From Coprinellus micaceus (taxonomy: Eukaryota > Basidiomycota > Agaricomycetes > Agaricales > Psathyrellaceae): a stretch of 64,000 nucleotides of DNA. The number at the start of each line of letters is the position of its first letter. The stretch's first letter is position 1. The notes beneath the pieces are model-generated. The model was not told where the DNA came from, did no database searches, and worked only from the letters and a program-made list of their open reading frames with translations. A program made the position numbers and the translations under genes. This document shows positions 10,172-21,533 of this stretch, one piece after another. The stretch is from positions 2,356,001-2,420,000 of the forward strand of contig OX596346.1 in assembly GCA_951394405.1 (NCBI GenBank). Direction: 5' to 3'.

Positions 10172-11180
10172 ACTGCGGCAGGTTCACTACTAGACAATAG
10201 TGGAGTGTGAAAGGTTCTCAGCAGTGTTCACTGTCTTGGCTGTTGTTCATGGTGCAAAGGGAGTCTTGTGGAGTTGCTGAAGTCTTGCAGGAGCTTATTG
10301 AATGGGAGAGCAGAGTGGTGGAGTGGGCGAAAGGGGACTAAGATTAAAGTATAACAAGCTAAGTTACATTGGACGTACTATGGGGTTTTTATACTACTTT
10401 GGTGTGAGTCATGGGGTAGCTGCGTATGATGATATAATGAGGTCATAGTGGAGTGAGTGGAGTAAATAGTGGGGTGAGTGGAGTATTAGTGGAGCACATA
10501 CTGCGCATGAGTCAGGGTAGCTGCAGGGTAGCTGTGGAGTCATAGTAAGCGCATACTGCACATGAGTCAGGGGTAGCTGCAGAGTCGTAATCACTATGAG
10601 TCATCAAAAGAGAAAAAGAGAAGAGAAAGAAATATGGTGGCAATGCATAGGTAGGAGGAGGAGGTGTGAAGTGAAGTGTAACAGCTGCCGTCAAAGGAGA
10701 TGCTGATGTTGTACTCATCTTGAAGAAGCTTGTACTGCTCTCCGACAACCTTCAACTGCTCAGACATAATGTGGTTCACGAAGAACCCTTTTGACGCAGA
10801 TATCCTGTGTCAGCCCCCCACAGTGTCAATGTGGACTTCCCTTGTCCAGGCCAGGAGAAGTCCATGTCCATGACATATGATTCCACGTTGAGGATGCCAG
10901 ATTGTCCTGGTCCCCCTGTTGGGAACAATTCATGTCAAACTTTCCGCTTTTTGATGTCAGGGTGGTGCTGTGGGCATGCACCTGTCAACATCCCAATCTC
11001 TGTCATATCCCATAGTATTTTCTGGAAATGACGGGGATATTCCGCAGCACAACCAGGGACAGCAACTCATGATGTGGGATCCTTTCCTCACCATCAACGG
11101 GGAATTGCTCTTGGCTCAGACGGGGATATCGCACACAGGATCACATAAATAGGGTTCATTTGCTTTGAATATACCAGAAA
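10172..11180. other. Intergenic with short direct repeats
   Basis: No gene is recognised. From ~10405 to 10605 there are several direct copies of short words such as GGGTAGCTGC, CATACTGC(G/A)CATGAGTCAGG and AGTGGAGT, giving a locally reiterated block. The rest has short frames without motifs. Confidence 0.5.
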
Positions 11181-11606
11181 TTACATTTCACAGATTGTAC
11201 TATAGAATGTGTAGAAATGAATGCAGGGTAGTTTGTGCTTGTACCAGGCTCGGGAAGCTGTCGTCAGCGCCGCCTCGTCTACTTGTTGTTCTTCTGCTTC
11301 TTGACAGGTCAGGGGTTTGGCTTCTTTCTTGTGGGGGGTGACTGCGTCAAGAAGAGTCAGAAAGCTTCGCCTTATGCGACTGCGGGAGGTCACACCTGGA
11401 CAGATGAACTATCCCTGTCATTGTCGCCACCACTAACTGCTCCTTCCTCCTTATACTTTCACTTGTGAGTGATGGGACAGCGCGAGCTGACTGCAGCAAG
11501 TTTGAACCCATCAGTAGACATCCTGTTATGGAAGGAGGAGAAACGGCGCATGGGCTTTCACAGGAGCAATGCCTGGGGTGTCGCCGAGCATCATACCTCC
11601 TCCACT

Positions 11607-13162
11607 CTAAGCAAGAGTGACAGCCTGCTCCAAGAGACCAGGGTACTGCCTGAGGAGCAGTGCCAATGCATCGGCCCCAGTGGTACTAGGCTCAGGGTTG
11701 TCCTCTTCCTCGTCATCACTGCTACTCAATGGGACATCATCATCACGGCCACCGTCCCCTTTATCCTTGTTCTCATCCTCATCGTCCTTCTCACCCTCAT
11801 CCTCATCCTCCTCACCTTCCTTGGCACCCAATTGATCGCCTGTGGTCTGGAGAGGTCCCCCATTGTCGCCGCTGTTGTCGCCCTCACCATCCATATATTC
11901 AAGTCCAAATACGTCCTCATCTGGCTCGAGAGCGGTGCTGGGGGGCTTGGCGATGGAAGCAGGCTTTCTAGGAGGGGTGGGAGGTGGTGCTTGAGTCGAA
12001 GGAGGGGTAGGGGTGGCATTGGTGTCAATTGGAGGTGGGGGGGAGGATGGGGAGGAAGGTGAAGTCAGCTGGATTTGCTTCGCTTCCCGGGCCTTCTTGT
12101 ATCCAGGTCTTCTTGAGGGCTTGATATATCCGTTCTTCTTCGACTGCTGCTCCTTCCAGTACTTGTGGGCATTCTGGAAGCAATACTGAATCAGGATGAG
12201 TGCTGGCCAGATACGTTGGAAGTTCTTGGCGGTGAGAAAATCCGGGAAGACCGAAATAAGCTAGGTGAGTCCCAGTCAGCGCTGTCAACTTAAATGGTTG
12301 ACATACACACATAGATCCGAGCAGCTGTCTGCTTTTCTATCTCCTGGTCACTCCAAGTCTTCGTTATGTCAAGCTGACAGTGAACGATTGCATCCCTCGT
12401 CGCCCCCTATGTCAAGCAAATGGTTGGCGGTGTAGCTGAATGCAAAAGGAGCACCTACCAGAAGGGAAATATAGAACACAGGGTCATTATCCAGACCGAG
12501 TCTTTTCTTCAAAGGGAACCCCACCCTCTTCACCAGGGAGGCATCCTCAGTTCGTCCTGGTGAACCCTTCGGCTTCTTGTATGCCTTGTTGGAGAGGTCT
12601 ATGAGGGTTAGCCCGTAACATTAGCAGGAATATTTAGGCACACAGTGGCGACGTACACTCTTTATCCTTACTGGTGTGATGGACCCCATCCAGCTCACCA
12701 TGCCAGCTCAAGGACACACTTGTGGAGCTCTTGAATCTGGACGCCCTGATCCTGAGTACCAAGAGAGTCAAACCAGTCAGCGAGGGCAAGCTTCTTCTGG
12801 TGTTGGGCCTCCGTATCCAAGGGCGAAAATTCGGTGGGCAAAGTTCAGAGGTCAAGGTTGGCTGAGGATGCAGAACCTGCCAAGGGCAGTTTTGGAGCAG
12901 GTGGCGGCAGTGGTGGGGGTGGCTGAGGTGGGTTGCTGCCTATGTGTTGAAGCCATGTCAGTTGAGTTGTAAGGCAGAAGTGGTAAGAGAAAGAATAGAT
13001 GATACCCTTGGGCTTTGTCTTCGCCTTGTTTGCATTTGACAACAGACCTTGGATTGCAGCGTTGACTGCTGCCTGGGTCTCACCGGACGTCTTGAAAGGA
13101 GTGGACTTCTTCACCTTCGCAGCTGTCTTGGCCTTCCCTGACTTGGCGTTGTTCTTCACCAT
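11607..13162 (-). CDS. Unknown multi-exon protein with acidic C-terminus, transposon neighbour
   Basis: It starts at the ATG 13162-13160 (MVKNNAKSGK...), a Lys-rich N-terminus. At least four exons can be followed. One has a Pro-rich tract, one reads DLSNKAYKKPKGSPGR, one encodes a RDAIVHCQLDITKTW segment, and the last contains FPDFLTAKNFQRIW. It closes with a Pro-rich then Asp/Glu-rich tail ending at 11607. Introns of ~55-80 nt separate the exons, but I could not fix all junctions. It is divergent from the Tnp2 gene at 14425 with a second unknown gene between. A second transposon-encoded (TnpA-like accessory) protein is a plausible but unproven role. Confidence 0.5.
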
Positions 13163-13400
13163 GGTGAGTTGTGAGGGTGATGGAGAGTAGAGTTGGATAA
13201 GCAGGGAGAAGCTGGTGGGTGGCAGACAAGTGTTTGTCGAGCCATCTTGTTCTATAAGGGCAGGGTGGTGGCTGACATTTGCTTCTAAAAGTAGACTTGT
13301 GAGTGAGCAAATACGCATATGATCTCAAGGGAAACACACATCTGAGACTCTGCCCAAAATCATCGAGAACCATACCCCCAAATCCCCTGCCCACAGCACC

Positions 13401-14185
13401 ATGCAAAGTCAAGTTTGCCAGGGTGTTCATCCCTGTCCTTCTTCTCAATGCCATCTCAATGCCAACATATTCTACCCACAGCACAGAACACCTGAGGAGT
13501 GCACAGAATTCTGCAGGACGGCATTTGGGATCCCCAATGAGTTCGACCACTGGCTGCTTTCCATGCACAACTCCACCACCCACCCCGCCCACGGCGATGT
13601 CAAAAACGCCAAAGCCTATCCCACCCTGGGTTCCAACGATGATATCAAAGTCACCGCCCGTGTCGACACACTTGAGGTGAGTCGATGAGCACCTTGCGGA
13701 ACGGCGTGCTGGGGTTACATGTATGCTGGTGTTTGTTGATGGTGGTGGTCAAGTTCCAAGGTGCAGACTGTGATGATCCCCTTGACGTGTTCATCACGAT
13801 CCATTATATCCTCAAGCTTCAGATGGAGCTCCTCCCCGAGTCTGGCTTCCAGTCCTCACTTGGGCCCAGCCCATGGATCGCCATCATGAGCTATGTTGGC
13901 CAGCAGGAGGACGATGGAGCTCTGGAGTGGGTCACCAATGTTGGCACCAATGATTGCCTCTCAGCAGTATTCTATCAGCCCCATGCGCAAATGCTGGAGA
14001 TGGTTCGCACTCTAGTGGAGCTCAACCCTAGCATGGAGAATGCCACTCAGATCAAAAAGTGGTGCTTCCAGGTGTTGGTACGTTGTACCAGCTTCCCCGT
14101 TGTTCATAAAACACCCAACTTACACACCACACAGCTTCCTTTCATTGCCAAAACCAATCAGATTGTAGCTTCAGGAGTGTATTAG
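13401..14185 (+). CDS. Unknown protein, three-exon model
   Basis: My model is 13401-13676, 13754-14077 and 14135-14185. The first exon is Cys/His-rich (CQGVHPCPSSQCH near the start). Intron 1 has a GTGAGT donor. Intron 2 (57 nt, GTACGT...ACACAG) is in frame and could be retained without a shift. The predicted 216-residue protein has no family I recognise. It sits between the acidic protein and the Tnp2 transposase and may belong to the same element. Confidence 0.4.
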
Positions 14186-14424
14186 ATTGTATATCATAGA
14201 CTATGTGTTCAGATGTAAACCCTGCCTAGGGTGTATTGAGGTAGATGAATTGAGTGGGGGTGTTTTGGGTGAATAATGGGGTGGCAAGATGAATGGCGGC
14301 AAATGCCACAGTTATTCTGATCCTGCGGTGTGTGGAAGTTGAGCGGCTGTCTTCTTCAACTTGACACTCATCCTCGAGACAAGCTATACCCTCATAATTT
14401 CATATACCTTTTCATCTCCTCACA

Positions 14425-17400
14425 ATGCCCAAGGTCTTGGAGTGGCCCTGCCGTTGCGGATGTGGGAAGATTGTGCTGACCGAAATTGGGGAACAAACAG
14501 AGCGCAACCATCGAAACAACATCACACAGTGTTTGGCACACACACTCACAATTGAGCGCAGGGCAGATGAGGTACTGGCTGATTCTGCCCCAGGACCAGT
14601 TCTCCCTATCTCGACGCCCCTTTTCTCTCGCCTGGAGGGGATAGCTGGTGTGGACATGGACATCGACAAAGAAACCCCCACCCCAATGCTTGGCACCCAT
14701 CTCGACAACGACCCCAAACCCACACAAACACTGGAGCTCAAGGCTGTGCCAACGCCAGAGCTTGCGCTGACACCCGCTGGATTGCCAGCACCATCGCTGC
14801 TGAACCCTATTGTCACGGCTATGCTTGATGATTGGGCCAGCCAGAGGAAGACGGGTGCTTATGTTGAGGAGGAGGAAGAGGACATGCCCCCCAGAGACCA
14901 CAAGCACAACAGGGGTGGATTCGACTACCATGCTCCAGACGCTCCCTATCATCTCGATATTGGTGAGCTGCCTGACGAATATCAGAGGGAGATGGATGAT
15001 ATGGTGGCTGCCTTTAGTGTGTACCTGGTCTCATAATCACTCTTTCCATTGTTTCTGATACCTGACTAGTGGAGGAGATCAATGAGTTGGACATTGACAT
15101 CCTACATGCCTACAATGTGAAGCTTGTGGACAATCTCACCGATACGACCTATCGCCACTTTGCACAGGGGTTCCCAAATCACCATTCCGCTAGCATGAAG
15201 GCAACTCGGGCTCATGTGGAGTTTATCGCTGGTTTTGGACCGAAGAGCTATGACTGTTGCGTTAACAGCTGCATTGCATACACTGGACCATATGAAGAAC
15301 TCACTGAATGTCTGAGGCCCGAGTGCCGCCAACCTCGCTTCAACAAGGCTGGTAAAGTGAGGAAGCGCTACAACACCATCCCTCTGTGTGAGCGACTTGC
15401 CGCACTCTTTGAGAACCCTGCTCTCGTGAAGGAAATGCAGTATAGGCATGAATATGCCTTGGGCAAGGGTCCGATTGAGGATATCTTCGATGGCGCTGAT
15501 ACGCCTGGTTCCAGGCTACCCATATAAAAATGCGAATTATACCCAATTGTCATCATATTCACATTCCTCACTCACAATCATGAACGACTGAGGGACAACG
15601 AGAGCTGTGAGACGCCCCACTTGACAGCTGTGCTAAGGAGAACCCCAGAACGAGGAGATTGAGCATGGGCGCTTAGCAGATTAGATTCCTGATCTTATTG
15701 CACCCGAATACGAGATGCCGAGAACCGAGAACCAAAGGGAAGCGACTTGTCTGCCTGGCATGCGAGAGTCGTGATCCCGCACATACCAAACTGGGCATGC
15801 CCAGGCACAAGACCAATGCTAAATCCACGGAGACACGTAGAGATCGAAAAGATGTGTAGATACCGCAACGAGTAAAGATCATCAAGAGACATACGAGCCA
15901 TACACAAGTGAGCGTGCATAGGGAATATCTGTTGTCACTGACGGACTCACGAACGATCAACGGGGCAGGGTCACGGATAGGGGCGGTCGGAGAAACCTCG
16001 CACACGGATAGCCTCACGATCACAGGTACCACTGGTCACCACCAGCTAGCCGAGTAATGATTGGAAGTTGCATGGTTGATAAGCGCCCGCACACGGACAC
16101 AGGGGTCTTGATCACAAACGTGAATACTGCAGGAGTGTAGGCCTGGAGATAGGCAGTGTGCCAAGGGGGACCCTCATGCGTCCCACTCACGGCTTCAACG
16201 CCAAGACTAATAATAGCCACCCCAACATGTGCTAGTTTCCCTGTTTTCTCTTTTCTCTCCATTTCTATCTCTTATCCACATGTTTATGCTTATCTTGTTA
16301 TGTTCCTGGCCTTGATCTTGATCTCTCTTTGTCTATATGTTCACTCTCTCTTATCTACGCACAGCCACGAAAACCTGTATATAACCTAGCGATCCATAGA
16401 CGCAAAATACCATAGCAGCCCTAGTGCAGATTTGTTTGTTTTGGTTCGAGTGCGCGCAACTGTGATTCGGCGGCTCCTAGTGAAATTGGACATTACTGTT
16501 TGCCTGTCTATCTTAGTGAAATCATGATCAAGTTGTGCTCAGAGTTGCAAACAAAGTGTGTCAGACTGTCCCAAGAAAGATTGTGTGTGCTATCTCGCAT
16601 TTTGTGAGATCTTGAAGTCCTTGAGTCGAGCTTTGTATTCCTCGGACCTACGCTTGAAGTTGCTTATAGAACTCCTACATTCCCCCTTCGCACTCACATC
16701 TTATTGCATCTAGTTTGTTGATCTTGTATCACAGCTATAAACCAACTCCCCACCCATACTCACGTATGTGTATTATCCCCAATCCCCCCCCTAAGAGAGT
16801 GTGTGTGTGTTGGTAGTGTGTTTGTTGGTTGTGGTTGTGTGCACGCATTCATGTCTAGCCTGTAGCACCTGCATCAGCGCACTTTACAGAGACCTCTTGG
16901 ATAGCTACGTCACTATCGGTGGAGAGGTCCAGGATCACACCTACTTCAATTGCAACACTGATATTGCTCTGGGCTTCTTCACGGACAGCTTCAACCCATT
17001 CAAGAACCGAGGGGTGATGTGCTGGCCACTGCTCTTCATCAACTTCAATCTCCCACCCAAGGAACGATTCAAATTCCAGAATCTCATCTGCATTGCCGTG
17101 ATTCCCGGTCCTAAAAAACCAAAGGACTTTGATTCGTTTCTCTGGCCAATCATCTTTGAGCTCCTTCAGCTCTCCCCTGGGGTCAAGGCCTACCATCACA
17201 TCCAAAAGGCGAGGTTCAACCTTTGGGCGTACCTTATTCTCGCATTGGGGGATATGCCGGCAGTCGCCATGATGCTCTGCATCAAAGGCCACAACACCGT
17301 TCATCCCTGTCGTTTCTGTGATATTTGTGGTATCCTCCAGCCAGGGGGGACGACTTATTATTACCCCCACAAGCCCCTGAAGAAGTTCAAACTCCCCAAT

Positions 17401-19171
17401 GGAAGCCAGCCAAAGGCATTCGACCCTCGAGCCCTTCCGATGAGGAGGCCAGACCAGTTCCTCAAGGACGGCAAGTTCTTAGAGTCGGCACCCAACCCTA
17501 CCCAAGCAGAGCAATGGGCCAAGTCCACTGGCGTGACGGGTGTTCCGCTCCTCTCCCTGCTTGGGTCCCTTACTTTCCCGCTTTCATTCTCGCTTGATTT
17601 CATGCATCTACTCTATGAGAACGTGATCAAGAATCTTATTGCCTTCTGGTGCGGCGAATACAAGAGTCTCGACCACAACGACCAGGAATACACCGTTGAT
17701 TTCGAGGTTTGGAAAGGAATCTGCAAAGCAACAGCAGCCTCTGGGCGGATGACACCTTCTGCGTACAGCCCAGCAGTTCCAAACATGACCCAAGACGGGG
17801 TACAACTCACCGCCGATATGTATGGGTTCTGGTGCCAGTTTCTCAGTCCCGTCCTTCTCACACAGGTGTTTCCCAACTGGCGCATGTACAAGCACTTTGT
17901 CCTCCTGATCTCAATTCTCAACAGATGTCTAAAGTTCTCAATCATGAAAGAAGAGGTCCATGAGCTGCATGAAATGATTGTCCAGTGGGTCAAGGCGTAC
18001 AAAAAGTGAGTGTGTCGCTCCTGCTCACTTACCTGGGCCTGATGCCTTCTTACTAGGATCTACTATCAATTCAGAGTGGATCACCTCTCTGCCTGTCCTG
18101 TCACCATTCACTCCATGCTCCACATTGTGGATTGCATCCTCCTTCTTGGACCTGTGTGGGTATACTGGGCATTCGCAATGGAACGATTCTGTGGGAAACT
18201 TGGCAAATTGATCAAGAGCAAGCACTTTCCATTCTCCCACCTCGACAACCAAGTACTTGCCCATCCACAGATGGTACAGTCTTACAGATCAAGAACGAAT
18301 ACAACCTCCACAAAGTCATCTCCTTACGCCCTCAGAAGTCAGAGATTATGTGGGAGTGGAGGCTCCCTCTCAGGATATGTAAGCCTTGGCTGTTTTACTT
18401 GTTTGGGCGTAATCGAGCGTGTATTAACGATGCAACCCGGCCACAGACAAGAGCTATTCTCTAGTAGCACCCCAGAAGATGAACCCCAAGCTTTCAGCCA
18501 ACCTTATGACGAAGATTGCATGCGCGCTCGTCACCTGCTGGAGTCCACTCACTGCCAAAACGCAAGCAGACCTCATCTCAATTGAGGATGTCAAGGCTCA
18601 CCTCAAGAAGTGCATCATAGAGTCCTGGGGTCGGCTTTGGAGCCTGAGTGGAGGAGATACAATGCTTGCGTCAGAGCTTGTTTGCCTAGATGCTGAAGAT
18701 AGGCAGGATGCAACATTTGTGAAGGTATGTCGGGCATCATCACCCTCCCCCCATCAAAGGCTCATTTGGGCCACACAGTACCAGGCCTGGGTCGATGTCA
18801 ATACAAGATCCCTCCAAGCTGATGTCGAGCTTGGGGAGGATATCTTCTTTGGCCAGCTCAAATGCATCATCCTTCTCAAGGTTCCAGCTTCACAACATCT
18901 GGGTCTTGTTGGCTCGACATATGTCGCATTTGCTGAGATTGCCGAGTGCAAAGGGATCGCAGCTCACATCTCGAAGCTCCCAAATCTCTGGACATATTCT
19001 CATCTTGCCGCCTTGGAAATCGTCAATATCCTCACCATTCAAAGTCTCATGGGCCGGATCATGTATGACAAGCAGTGGACAATTTTCGACAGAGGGGGGT
19101 ACACCCAAGCTGCCTGCCCTTCTTTCGCTGACAAGGAAACCGAATCCAGGGGGTCTCATGATATTTTATAG
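14425..19171 (+). pseudogene. CACTA/Plavaka-like Tnp2 transposase, interrupted
   Basis: The N-terminal exon (14425-15016) starts with a Cys-rich CRCGCGK motif and has Pro-rich and acidic linkers. A 53 nt intron (15017-15069) joins it to 15070-~15505, which has CVNSCIAYTG, CLRPECRQPRFN and YNTIPLCERLAALF. The transposase core resumes at ~16876: RDLLDSYVTIGGE, DSFNPFKNRGV, WPLLFINFNLPP, IPGPKKPKDF and GHNTVHPCRFC. A GTGAGT intron (18006-18056) leads to the LSACPVTIHSMLHI and GPVWVYWAFAMERFCG block (DUF4218-like), and a C-terminal piece ends at 19171. The catalytic region is split by the insertion at ~15505-16875 and the frame slips near 18275, so the gene is defective. Plavaka is the Agaricomycete branch of CACTA-like elements. 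Confidence 0.8.
15506..16875. mobile_element. ~1.37 kb insertion inside the Tnp2 gene
   Basis: Tnp2 homology stops after the DIFDGA coding segment at ~15500 and resumes with LYRDLLDSYV at ~16880. The material between has no long frame. It carries pyrimidine-rich runs, a TATATAA box at 16378-16384 and a GT-rich run at ~16799-16845, and it begins with a TATAAAA-like stretch at 15530. This resembles a solo LTR or a non-autonomous element. I could not find exact terminal repeats or a clean target duplication, so its class is open. Confidence 0.5.
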
Positions 19172-19617
19172 AGTATATTTAGTCTGTCCTAACTGTCCAA
19201 ATACACCAGTGAGCCCTTCAACAAGTGAACAAGTACCCTACCAGTGGCAACAACGTGTCCCGTGAACTGATGCGGAACCGCTTTCCCCATCCTCCCATGT
19301 CATGTCCATGCCGTTGAAAGGACCTGACAGGGGATTTCGAAGTCCCCGTCCCAGCTGCAGGCTGCCATTCTGCGCCAAAGACACCTTGCCCCTGCCTCTG
19401 CTGTGGGCTGACAGGTACGGATGTGGGCTGACGTGGGAAGCCCACGTCAAAAGGTTTCATAGTGGTTGGTTATCAGGGTGTCCCACGACATGGGTTTGTA
19501 GGTGGGTGTGCCAATTTTGAGAATGTTATGGAACTCAACCATATCAACAACGGAAGTCAGGATATTGGTATGGCAGAATAAGAGGAGAATGGCGAAGTTG
19601 AGGGCTGCAGATGTGGC
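19172..19617. other. No gene recognised
   Basis: This is the spacer between the convergent ends of the Tnp2 gene and the zinc-finger ORF. It contains short frames only. A GTGGGCTGACGTGGG-type word is repeated around 19380-19450. Confidence 0.35.
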
Positions 19618-20448
19618 TCATTGCCCATGGGGCCCAAAGAAGATGTCAGCAGTTGGAGGGGATGAGGTAGATGTGTCAGTGGTGATGCTAGCACTCAAGG
19701 AGACTGAAGAGCTGCTGCTGGAAGCTGCCAGGGGCTGAGGAATGGAGGCTGCTGCACTATGTGCCTCGGTGATGGTACTCAGTGCCAATTTAGCACTATG
19801 CTTCCCGGCTAGCTGGCGCTGTTTCATGGTTAATGCAGGACAGTTCTTGGCATGCTGGAGGACACTGGATTTGCCTTGGGGTTTCCACTGCTTGCTGCAG
19901 TTCCTTCCAATGCACTTGTAGCACTTCAGGTTGTCACCAGGCTTGTTCCCATACTCAATGGTGAAGAGGTCAAGGATATCAGATTTAGGGTGGCCTGGCT
20001 TGCTGTGCTGTGATGGTGCGTTGAAGGTGATGGTAGAGTTGGAGTTGGATGAGTCATCAACATCACTCATCTGCTCAGAGTCGGAACCAGCATGGAGGGC
20101 CTCGGGGAGAGGAGGGATGGTGAACGTGGGGACGAGGAAGGTGGATGGGTCAGGAGACAGTTCTTGTTTGGCCTTCTTTGCGGACTTCTTGCCCTTGGAT
20201 TTCTTCCCACTCAAATTACAGACAGCAGGCTTGATGATGGTCTTGGCCTTCCTTTTGCTGGATTGGACACCAAAGAAGTCCGTAACCTTGTGCTTTGCAG
20301 CAGTGGAGGCACTTTGGGCCTTTCCAACAGGACCAAGCCAAGTGTCAAGGTCACATTGGCCCAGTGGATTAACCCCTTCATCATCCTGGACCGTTATCTT
20401 AGCAAACAATATTAACATTTCAACAAACATGAATAGACGTACCTGTGT
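19618..20448 (-). CDS. BED-like zinc-finger ORF next to the Ulp1 protease
   Basis: The usable frame runs from about 20400 (ITVQDDEGVN...) to the stop at 19618. It contains Lys-rich nuclear-localisation-like stretches, a Ser/Thr/Pro linker, a CYKC...H...C cluster around 20-33 residues long at ~19850-19930 that resembles a BED zinc finger, and a Ser-rich tail. BED fingers bind DNA in many transposases. An intron with GTACGT donor and CTAAG acceptor (~20398-20443) would join it to the Ulp1 exon upstream, but that junction puts a stop in frame. The two are therefore either separate or frame-broken. Confidence 0.5.
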   Translation of the reverse strand, partial: TQVRLFMFVEMLILFAKITVQDDEGVNPLGQCDLDTWLGPVGKAQSASTAAKHKVTDFFGVQSSKRKAKTIIKPAVCNLSGKKSKGKKSAKKAKQELSPDPSTFLVPTFTIPPLPEALHAGSDSEQMSDVDDSSNSNSTITFNAPSQHSKPGHPKSDILDLFTIEYGNKPGDNLKCYKCIGRNCSKQWKPQGKSSVLQHAKNCPALTMKQRQLAGKHSAKLALSTITEAHSAAASIPQPLAASSSSSSVSLSASITTDTSTSSPPTADIFFGPHGQ

Positions 20449-21530
20449 TCCTTCAATATCCCAATAATTTCTGATACCAATGAAATGCCGGTGGCATTGC
20501 CAATTTGGTTGGCAGTGTGGGCAAGGAGGGGTGTTGAGCAAAAGTAGTGGTCAAGAGCGTTAAATGCAAAGACTCCACAGTTCCAGGAGTCCACGGACAG
20601 GTCTTGCCCTGCGATTGGAAGGTTCTCAATATGGAAGTCAGTGAAGGAAGGCAGAGAAGGGATATGCTGGCGACAGAACCAAACAAGTCCCTGGATAAGC
20701 TTATCATTCCGACTGTCTGGATTAGTGCCATCGCCATAGAGAATGGTGGCATTACCCAGGTCAATAACAACAGCAACCCAGTGATTGTGGGTATGGAAGA
20801 CACCACTAATGAACAATGCTGTTACAAGTCTGTCGCCGTACCTCTGCATATAGCCTGCTGGCTGGTAAGAGTCTGAGCTTGAACCACAAAGCTGGTACTC
20901 CCACAAGATCAAGGATGCCCAAGGGGTATCAATGAGAGCCACTGGACGGTAACTCTCATACAGGGTTGCAGTGATCTTCTTCTCCAGCATGGTGGTCAGC
21001 AGGTCAATGTCAATGTCCTTTAACCATTCCTGCCTGAGAAGCACGGAGAGTTGAGTCTTTGGAAAACTGATGGAGTTGAATTCGCCAGTCGTTAAGAGCT
21101 TCCCAGACCAGGAGATCCAACACAGAGAGCTGAAAGCTTGCTGGACAACCTCCTTGAATGGTGTCAATTGAGGATGCTGCAGAAACTCAATCCCAGCATC
21201 AAGCTTCTTGATCTCATCTTGGAGTGAATGGACAGTCGTCCAATACCTCAAAATGGCAAGAGGAAGCAACAGGGGTGATGTTGGCACACGGAGGGAGAGC
21301 ATGCCATCAAGATACATCTGCCCAGATTGGGAAGACAGCTGTGCGAGGAGTCCTTTGGGTGGCATGGGAATCAATCACATATCAAAGTTGTCTGGAACAT
21401 TGGGTGCATCGGGGGAGAAGAAGACGAAATCAGGGGGGATACTGAGGTATTGGGGGTCTTCAGCTGATGGGAGGAGTGAAAGGGGAAAATTGAGCATTGA
21501 AAGGAGAGGATCAGGGGTGATTTTCTGTAA
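20449..21530 (-). pseudogene. Ulp1/C48-type cysteine protease, transposon-associated
   Basis: The C48 catalytic set is visible. HNHWVAVVIDLG carries the His-Trp, ATILYGDG the Asp, and QDLSVDSWNCGVFAF the Gln-Asp...Cys. Known members cleave SUMO-like proteins, and Ulp1 domains are often captured by eukaryotic DNA transposons. The main frame opens at 21374. The same frame continues upstream of a single TGA (21375-21377) through a plausible coding stretch (PQYLSIPPDFVFF) to ~21500, so the TGA is probably a disabling mutation. The gene lies beside the Tnp2 element and next to a foldback element at its 5' side. Confidence 0.7.
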
Positions 21531-21533
21531 AGT

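Noticed and set aside
11729..11971. His/Pro-rich plus-strand open frame starting MGHHHHGH
   Set aside because: It is the antisense shadow of the acidic Asp/Glu tail coded on the minus strand; the reverse complement of Asp codons gives His/Ile/Val-rich frames.
14425..14952. Minus-strand frames opposite the Tnp2 N-terminal exon
   Set aside because: The plus strand carries the zinc-like motif and joins in frame through a 53 nt intron.
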